This document shows, one piece after another, positions 7,752 through 17,395 of a DNA stretch of 64,000 bases. The position numbers were made by a program, and so were the translations under genes. The notes below the pieces were generated by a model. It was not told the DNA's origin and did not search any database. It saw only the letters and a program-made list of their open reading frames with translations. This stretch comes from Thermocrinis minervae (GTDB taxonomy: Bacteria; Aquificota; Aquificia; Aquificales; Aquificaceae): contig NZ_LT670846.1 of NCBI RefSeq assembly GCF_900142435.1, forward strand, positions 1,268,750-1,332,749, in the 5' to 3' direction. The first letter of the stretch is position 1, and each line of letters begins with the position of its first letter.

Positions 7752-10532
7752 TTATTCCTTTATGCCTAAGCTTTCCAGAGCTTTAGCACACCTACTGCAT
7801 ACTTCTCCTTCAAATTCTTCCTCGTGATAGTAAAGCCAGCACCTTGGACACTTTTTCCCCTCTACCCTGCTGACACCTGTATAAAGACCTTCCAAATCCT
7901 CTGATTGGTACCTGTACTTGCCTCCTTCCGAAAGCTCTACCCGGCTTACGGTAAAGAAGTACTTAAGGTGATCCTCATACCGCTTTAGAACTTCCAGGAC
8001 ATCTTCTCTTCCCCATACAAAAACATGGGCTTCGTAAGGATGAGCTATCTCTTTCTGACTTCTTGCCATTTCAACGGCGCTCATGACAGCATCTCTTACC
8101 TTGAGTATAAGCTTAAAGTCTTCCTCCAAACCTTTGTTTACAAGGCTTTCATCTGGTTTTGGCATGCTATGAAGGAATACACTCTCTGGAAGGGAAGGGT
8201 CTAACCTTCTTATGTGCTGCCATGCCTCTTCGGCTGTAAAGCTTAAGAAGGGTGCTATACCCGTGGTGATAGCAAGGAGAAGCTGGTAAAGAACCGTTTG
8301 TGCTGATCTCCTCTCCCAGGAGCTGGGAGCGTACACGTAAAGCCTGTCCTTTAGCACGTCTAGATAAAAGGAGGAAAGCTCCACGGAGCAGAAGTTTCTT
8401 ATAAGCTGGTAGACTCTGTAAAACTGATAATTTTCGTAGTGTCTGTGTACTTCCTTAAGTATTCCTTGGAGGTAGGAGAGCATCCACCTGTCCAAAGGGT
8501 GGAGTTTGTCAACCGGTATGGCTGAAGATATCTCAAAGTCGTAAAGGTTACCTAGTAAGAACCTTATAGTGTTTCTTATCTTCTTGTAGTCTTCTACTAC
8601 GTTCCTTAGGATGTTCCTGCCAAGCCTCATATCCTCCGTGTAGTCTTCTGAAACCACCCAAAGCCTGAGTACGTCTGCACCGAACTCCTTTATTATCTCT
8701 TGAGGTGAGATGACATTCCCGAGAGACTTGGACATTTTTCTACCTTTCTCATCAACGGTAAAGCCATGCGTCAGTACAGCTTTATACGGAGCATCTAGGT
8801 AGCTTCCCACAGACTCAAGGAGGGATGACTGGAACCATCCCCTGTGCTGATCAGATCCCTCAAGGTAAAGATCTGCCTTCTGTATGCCTCTCTTCCTAAG
8901 AACATACGCATGGGTGGATCCAGAGTCAAACCACACGTCCAGTATGTCTTCTTCCTTCCTAAACTCCTTAGATCCGCAGTAAGGACATGAAAAGCCTTCT
9001 GGCAGAAGTTCCTCTTCCTTTAGTTCAAACCAGGCATCAGCCCCAAAAGGATGTTTTTCAAATATCTGCGCTACATGTTTGAAGATTTCTGAAGAGTGTA
9101 CTACATGGCCGCAGGACTTACAGTAGAACACAGTTATGGGAACACCCCAGTACCTCTGTCTTGATATACACCAATCTGGTCTCTGTTCTACCATAGACTT
9201 TATCCTGTTCTTGCCGTAAGGGGGTATCCATTGGACCTCTTCTATCTTCTCAAGGGCTAGCTGTCTTAGAGTTTTGCCTTCAAAGGGAGTGTCTAAACTT
9301 ATAAACCATTGAGGTGTTGCCCTGAAGATGACAGGGTTTTTACACCTCCAGCAGTGAGGGTAGGAGTGGACTATCTTTTCCTGATGGATAAGCAGTCCCT
9401 TCTCCTTTAAGTACTCTATTATCCTCTCGTTGGCCTCAAAGACTCTAAGACCTCTCAAGAACTCTGGAGCTTCATCTGTAAACCTCCCTTCATCGTCCAC
9501 TGGTGCGAAGGGTTCAAGTCCATACCGCAAGCCAACTATGTAGTCCTCCCTACCGTGCCCTGGTGCCATGTGTACCAGTCCGCTACCCGTTGATAGGTCT
9601 ACAAACTCCGAAGGGTAAACCTCTCCAACACCACCGAAGGGTCTTTCGTACTTTAGCCCTACTAGGTCCTTGCCCAAGACCTCTTTGACCACTTGAGCCT
9701 CGGCCTTTAGCTTAATTAGCAACTGCTGCAAAAGGGCCTTGGCTACTATGTAGACTTCTTCGCCTATCCTGGCAAAGACGTACTCGTAATCTGGGCCCAC
9801 CATAACGCCCATATTGGCGGGAAGGGTCCATGGGGTGGTAGTCCAGATTACCAGGTATGTTCCTTTTTCATTGAGAAGAGGGAGCTTTACATAGATGCTG
9901 GGGTCTTCCTTCTCGTAGTACTCCACTTCTGCTTCTGCTTCCGCCGTTTTGTCATATATGCACCAGTAAACAGGCTTCTTACTTCTTATAACCAGACCTC
10001 TCTCAAAGAGTCGTCCGAGTTCTCTTACTTCCTGCGCCTGAAAGCCAGGAGCCATAGTTATGTAAGGATTGTCCCAATCTCCCAAAACTCCGAGCCTTAT
10101 AAAGTCCTGCTTTTGTAACTGTATGTACTTCTCTGCATACTCTCTGCAGAGTCTTCTAAATTCAGCCTTAGACAAGTCTTCCTTCCGTAACTTTTTGGCC
10201 TTCAGCTCCTTCTCTACACCTTGCTCTATAGGAAGACCATGGCAATCCCAACCTGGTACGTAATCAACCCTATAGCCTGTAAGTAGCTTGTACTTCACTA
10301 TCACATCCTTTAGGATCTTGTTGAGAGCGTGGCCTATGTGAATAGTTCCGTTGGCGTAGGGTGGTCCGTCGTGAAGCACAAAGAGAGGAGCGTTCTTTTT
10401 TACCTCTTGTATTCTTCCGTAAAGACCTTTCCAAAGGTCTAAGATGTGTGGCTCCCTCTCTGGGAGGTTTGCCTTCATAGGAAAGTCTGTTTTAGGTAGG
10501 TTGAGCGTATCCTTGTAGTCTACCATAACCAA
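7752..10532 (-). CDS. ileS: isoleucyl-tRNA synthetase
   Basis: 926-residue class I aminoacyl-tRNA synthetase. HIGH is at residues 65-68, KMSKS near residue 598, the editing domain carries the [10 protein letters not shown] and DEGRFT segments, and the C-terminal zinc site shows CPRCW and CSRCA. Full length for the bacterial type. The start [10 protein letters not shown] overlaps the end of purK by about 40 bp; the second methionine (10526) is an equally possible start. Confidence 0.97.
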   Translation of the reverse strand: MVMVDYKDTLNLPKTDFPMKANLPEREPHILDLWKGLYGRIQEVKKNAPLFVLHDGPPYANGTIHIGHALNKILKDVIVKYKLLTGYRVDYVPGWDCHGLPIEQGVEKELKAKKLRKEDLSKAEFRRLCREYAEKYIQLQKQDFIRLGVLGDWDNPYITMAPGFQAQEVRELGRLFERGLVIRSKKPVYWCIYDKTAEAEAEVEYYEKEDPSIYVKLPLLNEKGTYLVIWTTTPWTLPANMGVMVGPDYEYVFARIGEEVYIVAKALLQQLLIKLKAEAQVVKEVLGKDLVGLKYERPFGGVGEVYPSEFVDLSTGSGLVHMAPGHGREDYIVGLRYGLEPFAPVDDEGRFTDEAPEFLRGLRVFEANERIIEYLKEKGLLIHQEKIVHSYPHCWRCKNPVIFRATPQWFISLDTPFEGKTLRQLALEKIEEVQWIPPYGKNRIKSMVEQRPDWCISRQRYWGVPITVFYCKSCGHVVHSSEIFKHVAQIFEKHPFGADAWFELKEEELLPEGFSCPYCGSKEFRKEEDILDVWFDSGSTHAYVLRKRGIQKADLYLEGSDQHRGWFQSSLLESVGSYLDAPYKAVLTHGFTVDEKGRKMSKSLGNVISPQEIIKEFGADVLRLWVVSEDYTEDMRLGRNILRNVVEDYKKIRNTIRFLLGNLYDFEISSAIPVDKLHPLDRWMLSYLQGILKEVHRHYENYQFYRVYQLIRNFCSVELSSFYLDVLKDRLYVYAPSSWERRSAQTVLYQLLLAITTGIAPFLSFTAEEAWQHIRRLDPSLPESVFLHSMPKPDESLVNKGLEEDFKLILKVRDAVMSAVEMARSQKEIAHPYEAHVFVWGREDVLEVLKRYEDHLKYFFTVSRVELSEGGKYRYQSEDLEGLYTGVSRVEGKKCPRCWLYYHEEEFEGEVCSRCAKALESLGIKE

Positions 10533-11607
10533 AAATTATACCTGTGTATATAGTCTGAAGCACTTTTTGAACCTTTTCTTTCAAGCTCTGGTAATCTTCT
10601 GAAACTACATTTACATGTCCCATTTTCCTCCTTGGTCTCTTTTCTTTGCCGTAGTAATAGAGTTTTGTACCTTCTATGGATAGAAGTTCGTGGATAGGGA
10701 TATCTTCTAGGGACAGCCCGAGTAGGTTTACCATGCCGGATGGAGCCTTAAGCTTGGTGGAGCCTAAAGGAAGACCACATATGGCCCTTACGTGGTTTTC
10801 AAACTGAGATGTGTAGGATCCGTCTAGGGTGTAATGGCCCGTGTTATGAACCCTTGGAGCTATTTCGTTTATCAACACTTTACCCTTAGCGTAGAAAAAC
10901 TCTATGGCTAGAATGCCTACGTACCTTAGGTCTTCCGCTAGCTGCATGAAAATTTCCTCTGCCTGTTTTACATCCTCCTCTAACGTGTAGTTGTATAGGA
11001 GTATCCCCGAGTGGTTGTAGTTGTAAGTAGGAGTATAGGTAAGTATGTTCCCTTCTTTGTCTCTTGCTCCCACTATGGAGATCTCAAAGTCAAAGTCTAT
11101 GAGCTCCTCCACCAAGAAGACTTCATCAGGCTTATGGTTTTGGATGATACTCTGTATATCCTCCAGGGTGTACACTCTGTAAAGACCCTTTCCGTCGTAG
11201 CCAAAGCTTTCGGATTTTACCACGGCTGGAAGACCAAACTCCTCAAGTTTATTCTTGAGGTCTTTCAGTGTGCAGTGGGTAAACCTTGGAACTGGATAGC
11301 CTAGCCTTTCAAGGAAGAGCTTTTCCTGGACCTTGCTACGCTTTATCTTTAGCACATCTATGCTTGGTAGCAGTTTAGGGCTTACAAAGTTTAAGACTTC
11401 TTCGTCTACATGTTCAAACTCGTAAGTTATCACATCACACAGACGGAAGAACTCCTCTAGCCTTTCCTTTGTAAAGCATCCATCGGCTACCTTACACGCT
11501 GGTGCTCTTGTGTTTTCCTCCAAGACCAAGAACTCAAACCCTAGCTTTTTTCCCTCAAGGATGGTCATCCATCCTAGCTGTCCGCCACCCAGTATGCCTA
11601 CTCTCAT
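10492..11607 (-). CDS. purK: N5-carboxyaminoimidazole ribonucleotide synthase PurK
   Basis: ATP-grasp enzyme of purine synthesis that carboxylates AIR at N5 with ATP and bicarbonate. The N-terminus [14 protein letters not shown] is typical, followed by the ATP-grasp segments [29 protein letters not shown] and [15 protein letters not shown]. 371 residues, full length. It starts 2 bp after the sdhA/frdA stop. The C-terminal end overlaps ileS. Confidence 0.95.
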   Translation of the reverse strand: MRVGILGGGQLGWMTILEGKKLGFEFLVLEENTRAPACKVADGCFTKERLEEFFRLCDVITYEFEHVDEEVLNFVSPKLLPSIDVLKIKRSKVQEKLFLERLGYPVPRFTHCTLKDLKNKLEEFGLPAVVKSESFGYDGKGLYRVYTLEDIQSIIQNHKPDEVFLVEELIDFDFEISIVGARDKEGNILTYTPTYNYNHSGILLYNYTLEEDVKQAEEIFMQLAEDLRYVGILAIEFFYAKGKVLINEIAPRVHNTGHYTLDGSYTSQFENHVRAICGLPLGSTKLKAPSGMVNLLGLSLEDIPIHELLSIEGTKLYYYGKEKRPRRKMGHVNVVSEDYQSLKEKVQKVLQTIYTGIIFGYGRLQGYAQPT

Positions 11608-11609
11608 CT

Positions 11610-13319
11610 CTAGTACTTCCGTTCGGCAGGCTGGTACTTGAGTATGCGAACAGGTATGTAGCTAAGTTCAAGCTTCTCACCGTCAAACCTAACGAGTGTG
11701 TGCTTCAAGAAGTTTTCGTCATCTCTGTACGGGTAGTCTTCCCTCGAGTGGCCACCCCTTGACTCCCTTCTATGAAGGGCGCAGAAGGCTACTACTCTAG
11801 CTAGTTCTAGCATATTCCTCAGTTCCATGACCTCTAGCAAGTTGGTGTTGAAAACCTTGCTCTTGTCCACTACAGGTATGGACTTCCATTGTTCTAGAAG
11901 ATCGGAGAGCTCTTCGTAGGCTTCCTTCAGAGACCTTTCATCCCTGAATATACCCACCTTCTCCCACATGATCTCGCCCATCTTCCTCCTTACCTCAGAA
12001 AGCTTTGCTTTTCCTTCTCTCTTTAAGAGTTCCTCCACGTAAGCCTGTCCCTTCTTCTCCTCTGAGGGTATTACCTTTGGCATGGGGGCATACTTGGCGT
12101 ACTCTCTTACTGCTATCCCGCAGTACTTGCCAAAGACCATAAGCTCCGTGAGAGAGTTACCCCCAAGTCTGTTAGCTCCATGTACAGAGACGCATGCACA
12201 CTCGCCTACAGCGTAAAGACCTTCCATGGGTGTTGATGAGGTCATGTAGTTTTCTATGTGTATACCACCCATGCAGTAGTGAGCTGTGGGTCTTATGGGT
12301 ACAAGGTCGTAGACAGGATCCACACCTTCAAAGTCTATGGCAAGCTGCCTGACCTGTGGCAGTCTTTGCTTTATCTTCTCTTCACCCAAGTGTCTCAGGT
12401 CAAGGTACACATAAGCGTACGTACCCTCACCTACTCCTCTGCCTTCCTTTATCTCCATTTCTATGGCTCGCGAGACGAGATCCCGTGGAGCCAGCTCCAT
12501 CTTTTCTGGTGCGTACCTCTGCATAAACCGCTCACCAAGAGCGTTCAAAAGGTATCCACCTTCTCCTCTACAAGCTTCAGAAAGTAGTATGCCCGTCTTG
12601 GCAAGGCCTGTAGGATGGAACTGGATGAACTCCATATCCTTCAGGGGTATCCCGTTCCTAAGGGCAACTGCCACACCATCTCCTGTGTTACCCACAGCGT
12701 TAGTGCTCCTCTGCCAATAAACTCTGGCAAAGCCGCCTGTAGCCAAGACTACCGCCTGAGCCCAGAGGTTTACCACCTCACCGTTCCTTATGTCGTACAG
12801 GCTAACTCCGTACACTCTTTGTCCATCGTGCAGGAGGTCAAGCAGGAAAAACTCGTTGTAAAAGTCTATGTTTTCCCTGGCTAGAGCCTGCTCAAAGAGA
12901 GTATGCAGTAGTACGTGCCCTGTCCTATCTGCTGAGAAGACGGTCCTAGGGAAGGATGCACCACCGAAAGGTCTTTGGGCTATCCTTCCATCTGGAAGCC
13001 TTGAGAAGGGAACTCCCCATCTATCAAGCTCATAAATGATCTCAGGAGCGTTCTGACACATAAACTCTACAGCATCTTGGTCAGCTAAGAAGTCAGAACC
13101 CTTTATAGTATCAAAGGCATGTTTTTCAGGACTGTCCTCCTCAGCTACGTGTCCCAAGGCCGCGTTCATACCACCCTGGGCAGCACCTGTATGGGAACGC
13201 GTAGGGTAAACCTTGGAAACTACGGCAACCTTCAGCTTTTCATCCCGTGCCACTTCTATGGCAGTGCGAAGGCCAGCACCACCACCACCTACTATGATCA
13301 CATGGTAAAAGTTGTTCAT
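11610..13319 (-). CDS. sdhA: succinate dehydrogenase / fumarate reductase flavoprotein subunit
   Basis: 569 residues. The dinucleotide fold GGGGAGLRTA at the N-terminus, the FAD-linking His43 in SHTGAAQGG, the FQFHPTG-like active-site segment EFIQFHPTGL, and the C-terminal HRRESRGGHSRED with catalytic Arg/His are all present. It interconverts succinate and fumarate. In an autotroph running the reductive TCA cycle it may act as a fumarate reductase (frdA); sequence alone does not decide. The iron-sulfur and anchor subunits are not adjacent: purK and ileS follow. Diverges from purC across 32 bp. Confidence 0.93.
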   Translation of the reverse strand: MNNFYHVIIVGGGGAGLRTAIEVARDEKLKVAVVSKVYPTRSHTGAAQGGMNAALGHVAEEDSPEKHAFDTIKGSDFLADQDAVEFMCQNAPEIIYELDRWGVPFSRLPDGRIAQRPFGGASFPRTVFSADRTGHVLLHTLFEQALARENIDFYNEFFLLDLLHDGQRVYGVSLYDIRNGEVVNLWAQAVVLATGGFARVYWQRSTNAVGNTGDGVAVALRNGIPLKDMEFIQFHPTGLAKTGILLSEACRGEGGYLLNALGERFMQRYAPEKMELAPRDLVSRAIEMEIKEGRGVGEGTYAYVYLDLRHLGEEKIKQRLPQVRQLAIDFEGVDPVYDLVPIRPTAHYCMGGIHIENYMTSSTPMEGLYAVGECACVSVHGANRLGGNSLTELMVFGKYCGIAVREYAKYAPMPKVIPSEEKKGQAYVEELLKREGKAKLSEVRRKMGEIMWEKVGIFRDERSLKEAYEELSDLLEQWKSIPVVDKSKVFNTNLLEVMELRNMLELARVVAFCALHRRESRGGHSREDYPYRDDENFLKHTLVRFDGEKLELSYIPVRILKYQPAERKY

Positions 13320-13351
13320 ACATAGTATTTTATCTTTTACAATAGTCAGTC
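13320..13351. promoter_or_regulatory. compact divergent promoter region sdhA | purC
   Basis: 32 bp between two start codons. On the plus strand TACAAT (13338-13343) ends 8 nt before the purC ATG, with a weak -35-like TTCATA at 13315-13320. On the minus strand TAAAAT (13332-13327) ends 7 nt before the sdhA ATG. Both geometries would put transcription start at or within a few bases of the start codon. Neither gene has a Shine-Dalgarno sequence here. Confidence 0.5.
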
Positions 13352-14050
13352 ATGCAGAAGCTTTACGAAGGAAAGGCAAAGGTAGTGTACCTGACCCAGG
13401 ACCCAGACAAGCTTATACTCTACTTTAAGGATACGGCCACAGCCTTTGATGCTACCAAGAAAGCAGAAGTCCAAGATAAGGGAGTGGTAAACAACACCAT
13501 ATCAAGCCTTCTCTTCGAATTGCTAAACATGTCTGGCATAAGGACCCACTTTATCCAAAAACTCTCAGACAGGGAGATGCTTGTATGGAAGACAGAGAGG
13601 ATAGACGTGGAGGTAGTGGTAAGGAACATAGCAGCTGGCAGCATATGCAAAAGGCTGGGCCTAGAAGAAGGCAAGCCCATAGATCCACCTCTGGTGGAGT
13701 TCTTTTACAAAAAGGATGAGCTTCACGATCCACTCATATGTAAAGATCACATACTCATGCTTGGTTTAATGAAAGAGGAAGAAGTAAAACATGTGAAGAG
13801 TGTAGCCTTGAAGGTAAACGAAATCCTAAGGAAGTTCTTCCTAGAGCATAGGCTCATACTTGTAGACTTTAAGCTAGAGTTTGGACGAAAGGGTGAAGAA
13901 ATAATCCTCATAGACGAGATATCACCAGACACATGCAGGCTTTGGGATGCAGAGACTAAGGAAAAACTAGACAAAGATCGCTTTAGGTTCGACCTTGGAG
14001 ACCTTATGGAAGGCTACAAAAAAGTACTAGAAAGAATAAAGAATGAGTGA
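13352..14050 (+). CDS. purC: SAICAR synthetase PurC
   Basis: Phosphoribosylaminoimidazole-succinocarboxamide synthase, 232 residues, the usual length. LYEGKAKVVY at the start, the conserved RNIAAGSICKRLG segment and LVDFKLEFGRKG...LIDEISPDTCRLWD at the C-terminal side are diagnostic. It joins CAIR and aspartate in purine synthesis; purK is encoded divergently a few kb away. Ends 8 bp inside the following permease gene. Confidence 0.97.
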   Translation: MQKLYEGKAKVVYLTQDPDKLILYFKDTATAFDATKKAEVQDKGVVNNTISSLLFELLNMSGIRTHFIQKLSDREMLVWKTERIDVEVVVRNIAAGSICKRLGLEEGKPIDPPLVEFFYKKDELHDPLICKDHILMLGLMKEEEVKHVKSVALKVNEILRKFFLEHRLILVDFKLEFGRKGEEIILIDEISPDTCRLWDAETKEKLDKDRFRFDLGDLMEGYKKVLERIKNE

Positions 14051-14783
14051 GCATAAAGAGCTTTTGGTCATACTTTCTTCTTTTGTGGCCGGTTTAGTGA
14101 ACGCTATAGCAGGTGGTGGGACCCTCCTTACCTTTCCAACCCTTGTGTTTGCAGGCCTTGACCCTATATCTGCCAACGTGACCAACACGGTAGCTTTGTG
14201 GCTTGGACCCCTCTTTGGTGCCCTTGGCTTCCGTAAACACCTGGAAAGGTCTTATCTAAAAAAGCTTGTGGTTCCTTCCTTACTGGGTGGTTTGGTGGGT
14301 GCAGTTCTCCTGATACTTACTCCGCAGAAGACCTTTGAGCTCATAGTTCCCTTCCTTATACTCTTTGCCAGCATCATACTGGCACTGAAAAGTAAGATAA
14401 CAAAGTTAGTAGAGAGGTACAGACTGCCCTATCCCATCGTCTTTGTAGCAGTTTTCCTAAGCGCCGTATACGGTGGGTACTTTGGAGCCGGTCTAGGTAT
14501 ACTCATGCTCGCAAGCCTTTCCCTTCTTGGTATAGTAAACATCCACGCAGCCAACGCCATAAAGAACCTCTTGGGCTTTCTGATAAACCTCGTTGCCTCC
14601 GTATACTTTGCCTTTAGTGGTAAGGTATACTGGCACTACGTCTTTGTGATGATGGGTACCTTTGCGTTGGGTGGGTATATTGGAGCCCTTCTGGCCCAAA
14701 AGATGGATAAGAAGAAGGTAGAAGCCTTTATAATCCTATGGGGATTCTTCCTATCCGTGATCTTCTTCCTCAGGTTGGTGTAG
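14043..14783 (+). CDS. TauE/SafE family sulfite/anion exporter-like membrane protein
   Basis: 246 residues with about seven or eight hydrophobic segments. The two repeated signatures of the family are visible: AGLVNAIAGGGTLLTFPTLVFAG near the N-terminus and GGYFGAGLGILMLASL in the middle, with NAIKNLLGFLINLVA. Such proteins move small organic or inorganic sulfur anions across the cytoplasmic membrane; direction and substrate are unknown here. Overlaps purC by 8 bp, so it is likely co-transcribed. Confidence 0.87.
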   Translation: MSEHKELLVILSSFVAGLVNAIAGGGTLLTFPTLVFAGLDPISANVTNTVALWLGPLFGALGFRKHLERSYLKKLVVPSLLGGLVGAVLLILTPQKTFELIVPFLILFASIILALKSKITKLVERYRLPYPIVFVAVFLSAVYGGYFGAGLGILMLASLSLLGIVNIHAANAIKNLLGFLINLVASVYFAFSGKVYWHYVFVMMGTFALGGYIGALLAQKMDKKKVEAFIILWGFFLSVIFFLRLV

Positions 14784-14912
14784 TCTTCCTTCCAAAGACC
14801 TCCTCCCTAGCGGTTCCTATGTCTCTAGCTATATCCTCGTGGGTAAGTTTCAGCACCTTTCCAACCCTTGCGTTGAGGTACTCGTAAAGTCTCTGGTCAG
14901 TTTTTCTCGCTT
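14773..14912 (-). pseudogene. remnant of a Crp/Fnr-family regulator (C-terminal HTH only)
   Basis: On the minus strand an open stretch of about 45 codons, bounded by in-frame stops TAA upstream and TGA at its end, reads RLYEYLNARVGKVL followed by KLTHEDIARDIGTAREEV. The LTHEDIA-x-x-IGTARE pattern is the helix-turn-helix signature of Crp/Fnr regulators. No start codon, no cyclic-nucleotide-like domain and no recognition-helix continuation are present, so it looks like a decayed tail. It ends inside the 3' end of the tauE-like gene. Confidence 0.7.
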
Positions 14913-14948
14913 ATACCTAGTCAGTGTTTAAGTCACAGACCTTAGGGA

Positions 14949-14977
14949 TTGCATCCACTGATGTGGAAGTGTATAAT
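14949..14977 (+). promoter_or_regulatory. promoter of tRNA-Met
   Basis: TTGCAT (14949-14954), a 17-bp spacer and a perfect TATAAT (14972-14977). The mature tRNA begins 16 bp after the -10 box, which fits a short 5' leader removed by RNase P. The adjacent TatD-radical SAM gene is probably read from the same promoter. Confidence 0.65.
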
Positions 14978-14992
14978 ATATATTCCTGTAGT

Positions 14993-15064
14993 GGGTGCGT
15001 AGCTCAATGGCAGAGCGGGCGGCTCATAACCGCCCGGTTGGGGGTTCGAGTCCTCCCGCACCCA
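14993..15064 (+). tRNA. tRNA with CAT anticodon (probably elongator Met)
   Basis: Full cloverleaf: acceptor GGGTGCG/CGCACCC, D arm beginning TAGCTC, anticodon stem GGCGG/CCGCC with loop CTCATAA, T stem GGGGG/CCTCC with loop TTCGAGT, discriminator A. No CCA is encoded. The paired first base and the lack of three consecutive G-C pairs next to the anticodon loop argue against the initiator. A CAT anticodon can also belong to the lysidine-modified tRNA-Ile; I favour Met but cannot exclude it. Confidence 0.9.
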
Positions 15065-15078
15065 TTCAAAAGAGAATC

Positions 15079-16443
15079 ATGATAGATACACACTGTCATC
15101 TTGACCTCCTTAGGAAGGAAGATCTTGAGGAAACTCTAAGAGACCAAAGCCTTGAGTACTTGATAACCGTAGGATACGACAAGAAGACCATACAGAACGC
15201 CCTAAAGCTCTCTGGGGAAAACCAGAAGGTCTACTGCGCCATAGGCTTCCATCCCCACGAAGCTGACAAGGTAAAAGATGAAGACTTGCTGTGGCTAAAG
15301 GACCTGGCGCAAAAGAATCCAAAGGTAAGGGCCATAGGTGAGATAGGGCTTGATTATTACAAGAACTACTCAGATAAGAAAAACCAGGAGGACGTATTTC
15401 GTAAGCAGATAGCCATAGCTAGAGAACTGGGGCTACCCATAGTGGTACACTCGAGAGACGCAGAGGAAGATACCATAAGGATACTGAGGGAGGAAAGAGC
15501 CTACGAGGTGGGTGGTGTAATACATTGCTTTACAGGCTCTTACGACTTTATGAAAAAGGCAGTAGACCTTGGCTTTTACATATCCTACTCGGGGATAATA
15601 ACCTATCCCAACGCCCAAGCCCTTAGGGAAGTGGTAAAGAAGACTCCTACCAACAGACTCCTTATAGAAACGGACAGTCCCTTTTTGGCACCTCAGCCCG
15701 TTAGGGGTAAACCTAACAAACCCCCCTACATATGGCATACAGCCAAGGTTATGGCCTCCTTGGTTGAAAACTGCTCCCTAGAAGACATAGACAGGCTCAC
15801 CTCTTCCAACGCAAAACTTCTTTTCAACCTAGGTCTTAACGGTAAAAAGGGTACGGTGACTTATGTAATAAACAACAAGCTTTACATAAACCTTACCAAC
15901 AAATGCAACCTGCACTGCGTCTTCTGCCAAAGAGAAAGAGAAAGGGACTTTTGGATAAAAGGCTACTGGGTCTGGGTAGATAGGGATCCCTCTGTAGAAG
16001 AGGTCATATCTCAGATAGATGATCCCAAAAAGTACGAAGAGATAGTCTTTGTAGGATACGGAGAGCCTACCCTTAGGTTTGAAGCTCTAAAAGCTATAGC
16101 CAAGTGGATAAAGGAAAGAGGTGGAAGGGTAAGGGTAGACACCAACGGTCTTATGTTTCACTTCCTACCAAAGGAAAAGCTAAAAGAGCTCAAGGGCTTG
16201 GTAGATGTCTGGTCGGTAAGCCTGAACGCACCCGATAGAGAAACTTACAACAGGATCTGCAGGCCAGTCATAGAGGATGCCTTTGACTATGTGGTGGATT
16301 TCATAAAAACGGCTTTGCAGGAGGGCTTTGAAGTTATAGCCACTGCAGTAGACTACCCAGGTGTAGACATAGAAAGGACAAGGCAGCTTGCCCTTTCCTT
16401 AGGAGCCAAGTGGAGGCTAAGGCACTACGATGTGTTAGGATAG
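15079..16443 (+). CDS. TatD-family hydrolase fused to a TatD-associated radical SAM domain
   Basis: 454 residues. The real start is the ATG at 15079, 14 nt after tRNA-Met; longer frames begin inside the tRNA. Residues 1-260 are a TatD metal-dependent (deoxyribo)nuclease: DTHCHLD (His4, His6), GEIGLDYYK, VVHSRDA, ETDSPFLAP. Residues from about 265 form a radical SAM domain whose [4Fe-4S] motif is CNLHCVFC near 276-283, followed by VGYGEPTLR. A radical SAM family linked to TatD is known as a separate neighbour gene in many genomes; here the two are one chain. The radical reaction is unknown. Confidence 0.88.
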   Translation: MIDTHCHLDLLRKEDLEETLRDQSLEYLITVGYDKKTIQNALKLSGENQKVYCAIGFHPHEADKVKDEDLLWLKDLAQKNPKVRAIGEIGLDYYKNYSDKKNQEDVFRKQIAIARELGLPIVVHSRDAEEDTIRILREERAYEVGGVIHCFTGSYDFMKKAVDLGFYISYSGIITYPNAQALREVVKKTPTNRLLIETDSPFLAPQPVRGKPNKPPYIWHTAKVMASLVENCSLEDIDRLTSSNAKLLFNLGLNGKKGTVTYVINNKLYINLTNKCNLHCVFCQRERERDFWIKGYWVWVDRDPSVEEVISQIDDPKKYEEIVFVGYGEPTLRFEALKAIAKWIKERGGRVRVDTNGLMFHFLPKEKLKELKGLVDVWSVSLNAPDRETYNRICRPVIEDAFDYVVDFIKTALQEGFEVIATAVDYPGVDIERTRQLALSLGAKWRLRHYDVLG

Positions 16444-16447
16444 AAGC

Positions 16448-16657
16448 ATGGACGTGAAGAAGGTTCTCAGGTACACCTGGCAGGGGATATCTTTTCTTCT
16501 TATACTGTATGGCCTTTATCTTCTCTTCCTCCTCTTCCTGGATACATTCCTAAGGGTATTACCTGGACTGGCATATCCCCTCTCCTTTCTGCTCACACTG
16601 GGACTGCTTGCCTTCGTGGTGCTCTACTGGATAAAGAACAAGAGGCTCCCTCTATAG
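16448..16657 (+). CDS. small two-helix membrane protein
   Basis: 69 residues with two hydrophobic helices (about 15-35 and 42-62) and a basic C-terminus (WIKNKRLPL). It starts 4 nt after the TatD-radical SAM stop with a GGAT-A-GAAG purine stretch as ribosome binding site. I do not recognise the family. It converges with fetB, the 3' ends overlapping by 6 bp. Confidence 0.6.
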   Translation: MDVKKVLRYTWQGISFLLILYGLYLLFLLFLDTFLRVLPGLAYPLSFLLTLGLLAFVVLYWIKNKRLPL

Positions 16658-17395
16658 GGTTACGTACCTGTAGGAGAGGTTAAGCACAAGAAAGGAGGTT
16701 AAGAATCCCACAGAGAGGAGTATGTACATGACTACTACCTGGTAGAGCATGGCGCTTACCGGATCAGCACCTGCGAGTATCATACCTACACCTACCCCTG
16801 GTATATGAACAACACCCGCAGACTTTAGCATGTTGTACTTGGGCAACATAGCTGCATGCAAGGCCTTCTTCATGGATTCCTTTAGGGCTAACTTCAAAGG
16901 AGCACCCAAGGCTACCATAGCCTCTATCTCCCATCTTCTTAGTTGGGTTTCAGCTTTGAGTCTCTCCACAGCCAAGGCTACGTTTGAGAGGGAGTTTCCC
17001 AACACAAGACCCCAGAGACTTATGGTCTGTATGCTCTCGTGCTTTACCACGCCAAGGAGATAGACAACCAAGAACACAAAGCCGGCAGATACGTTTAGAG
17101 CAACGCTTGCTATGAGAAACTTTCTAAGAAAGCCTACGTTCAAACCGAGCCTCTCAGAAGCTATGAAGGAGCCAAACACTGACATGGAAGCAAGAACCAT
17201 CCAAGTGGTGAAGCCACCCTTTATATGTAAGAGGAAGTTAAGAAAGTGACCGATAAGGAGAAGCTGCACAGTAGTCCTTATGGAGCTCTCTAATGTATGC
17301 CACTCCGCACCTAGCTTCTCCTTGTAGGACAATAAAACAACAAACAGGACTAAAAGGTAGGACAAAAGAAGCTTGTAATCAACAGGATCCGCCAT
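16652..17395 (-). CDS. fetB: FetB/UPF0014-family ABC transporter permease
   Basis: 247 residues with about seven membrane segments. The conserved LPKYNMLKSAGVVHIPG... region followed by GMILAGADPVSAMLYQVVV is the signature of the FetB family, the permease of an iron/metal exporter. The ATPase partner fetA is not adjacent in the window: tlpA lies upstream (17-bp overlap). Substrate is inferred from the family only. Confidence 0.82.
   Translation of the reverse strand: MADPVDYKLLLSYLLVLFVVLLSYKEKLGAEWHTLESSIRTTVQLLLIGHFLNFLLHIKGGFTTWMVLASMSVFGSFIASERLGLNVGFLRKFLIASVALNVSAGFVFLVVYLLGVVKHESIQTISLWGLVLGNSLSNVALAVERLKAETQLRRWEIEAMVALGAPLKLALKESMKKALHAAMLPKYNMLKSAGVVHIPGVGVGMILAGADPVSAMLYQVVVMYILLSVGFLTSFLVLNLSYRYVTL

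Noticed and set aside
14995-15078. N-terminal extension of the TatD-radical SAM frame
   Set aside because: It lies inside tRNA-Met; the family start MIDTHCH is at 15079.
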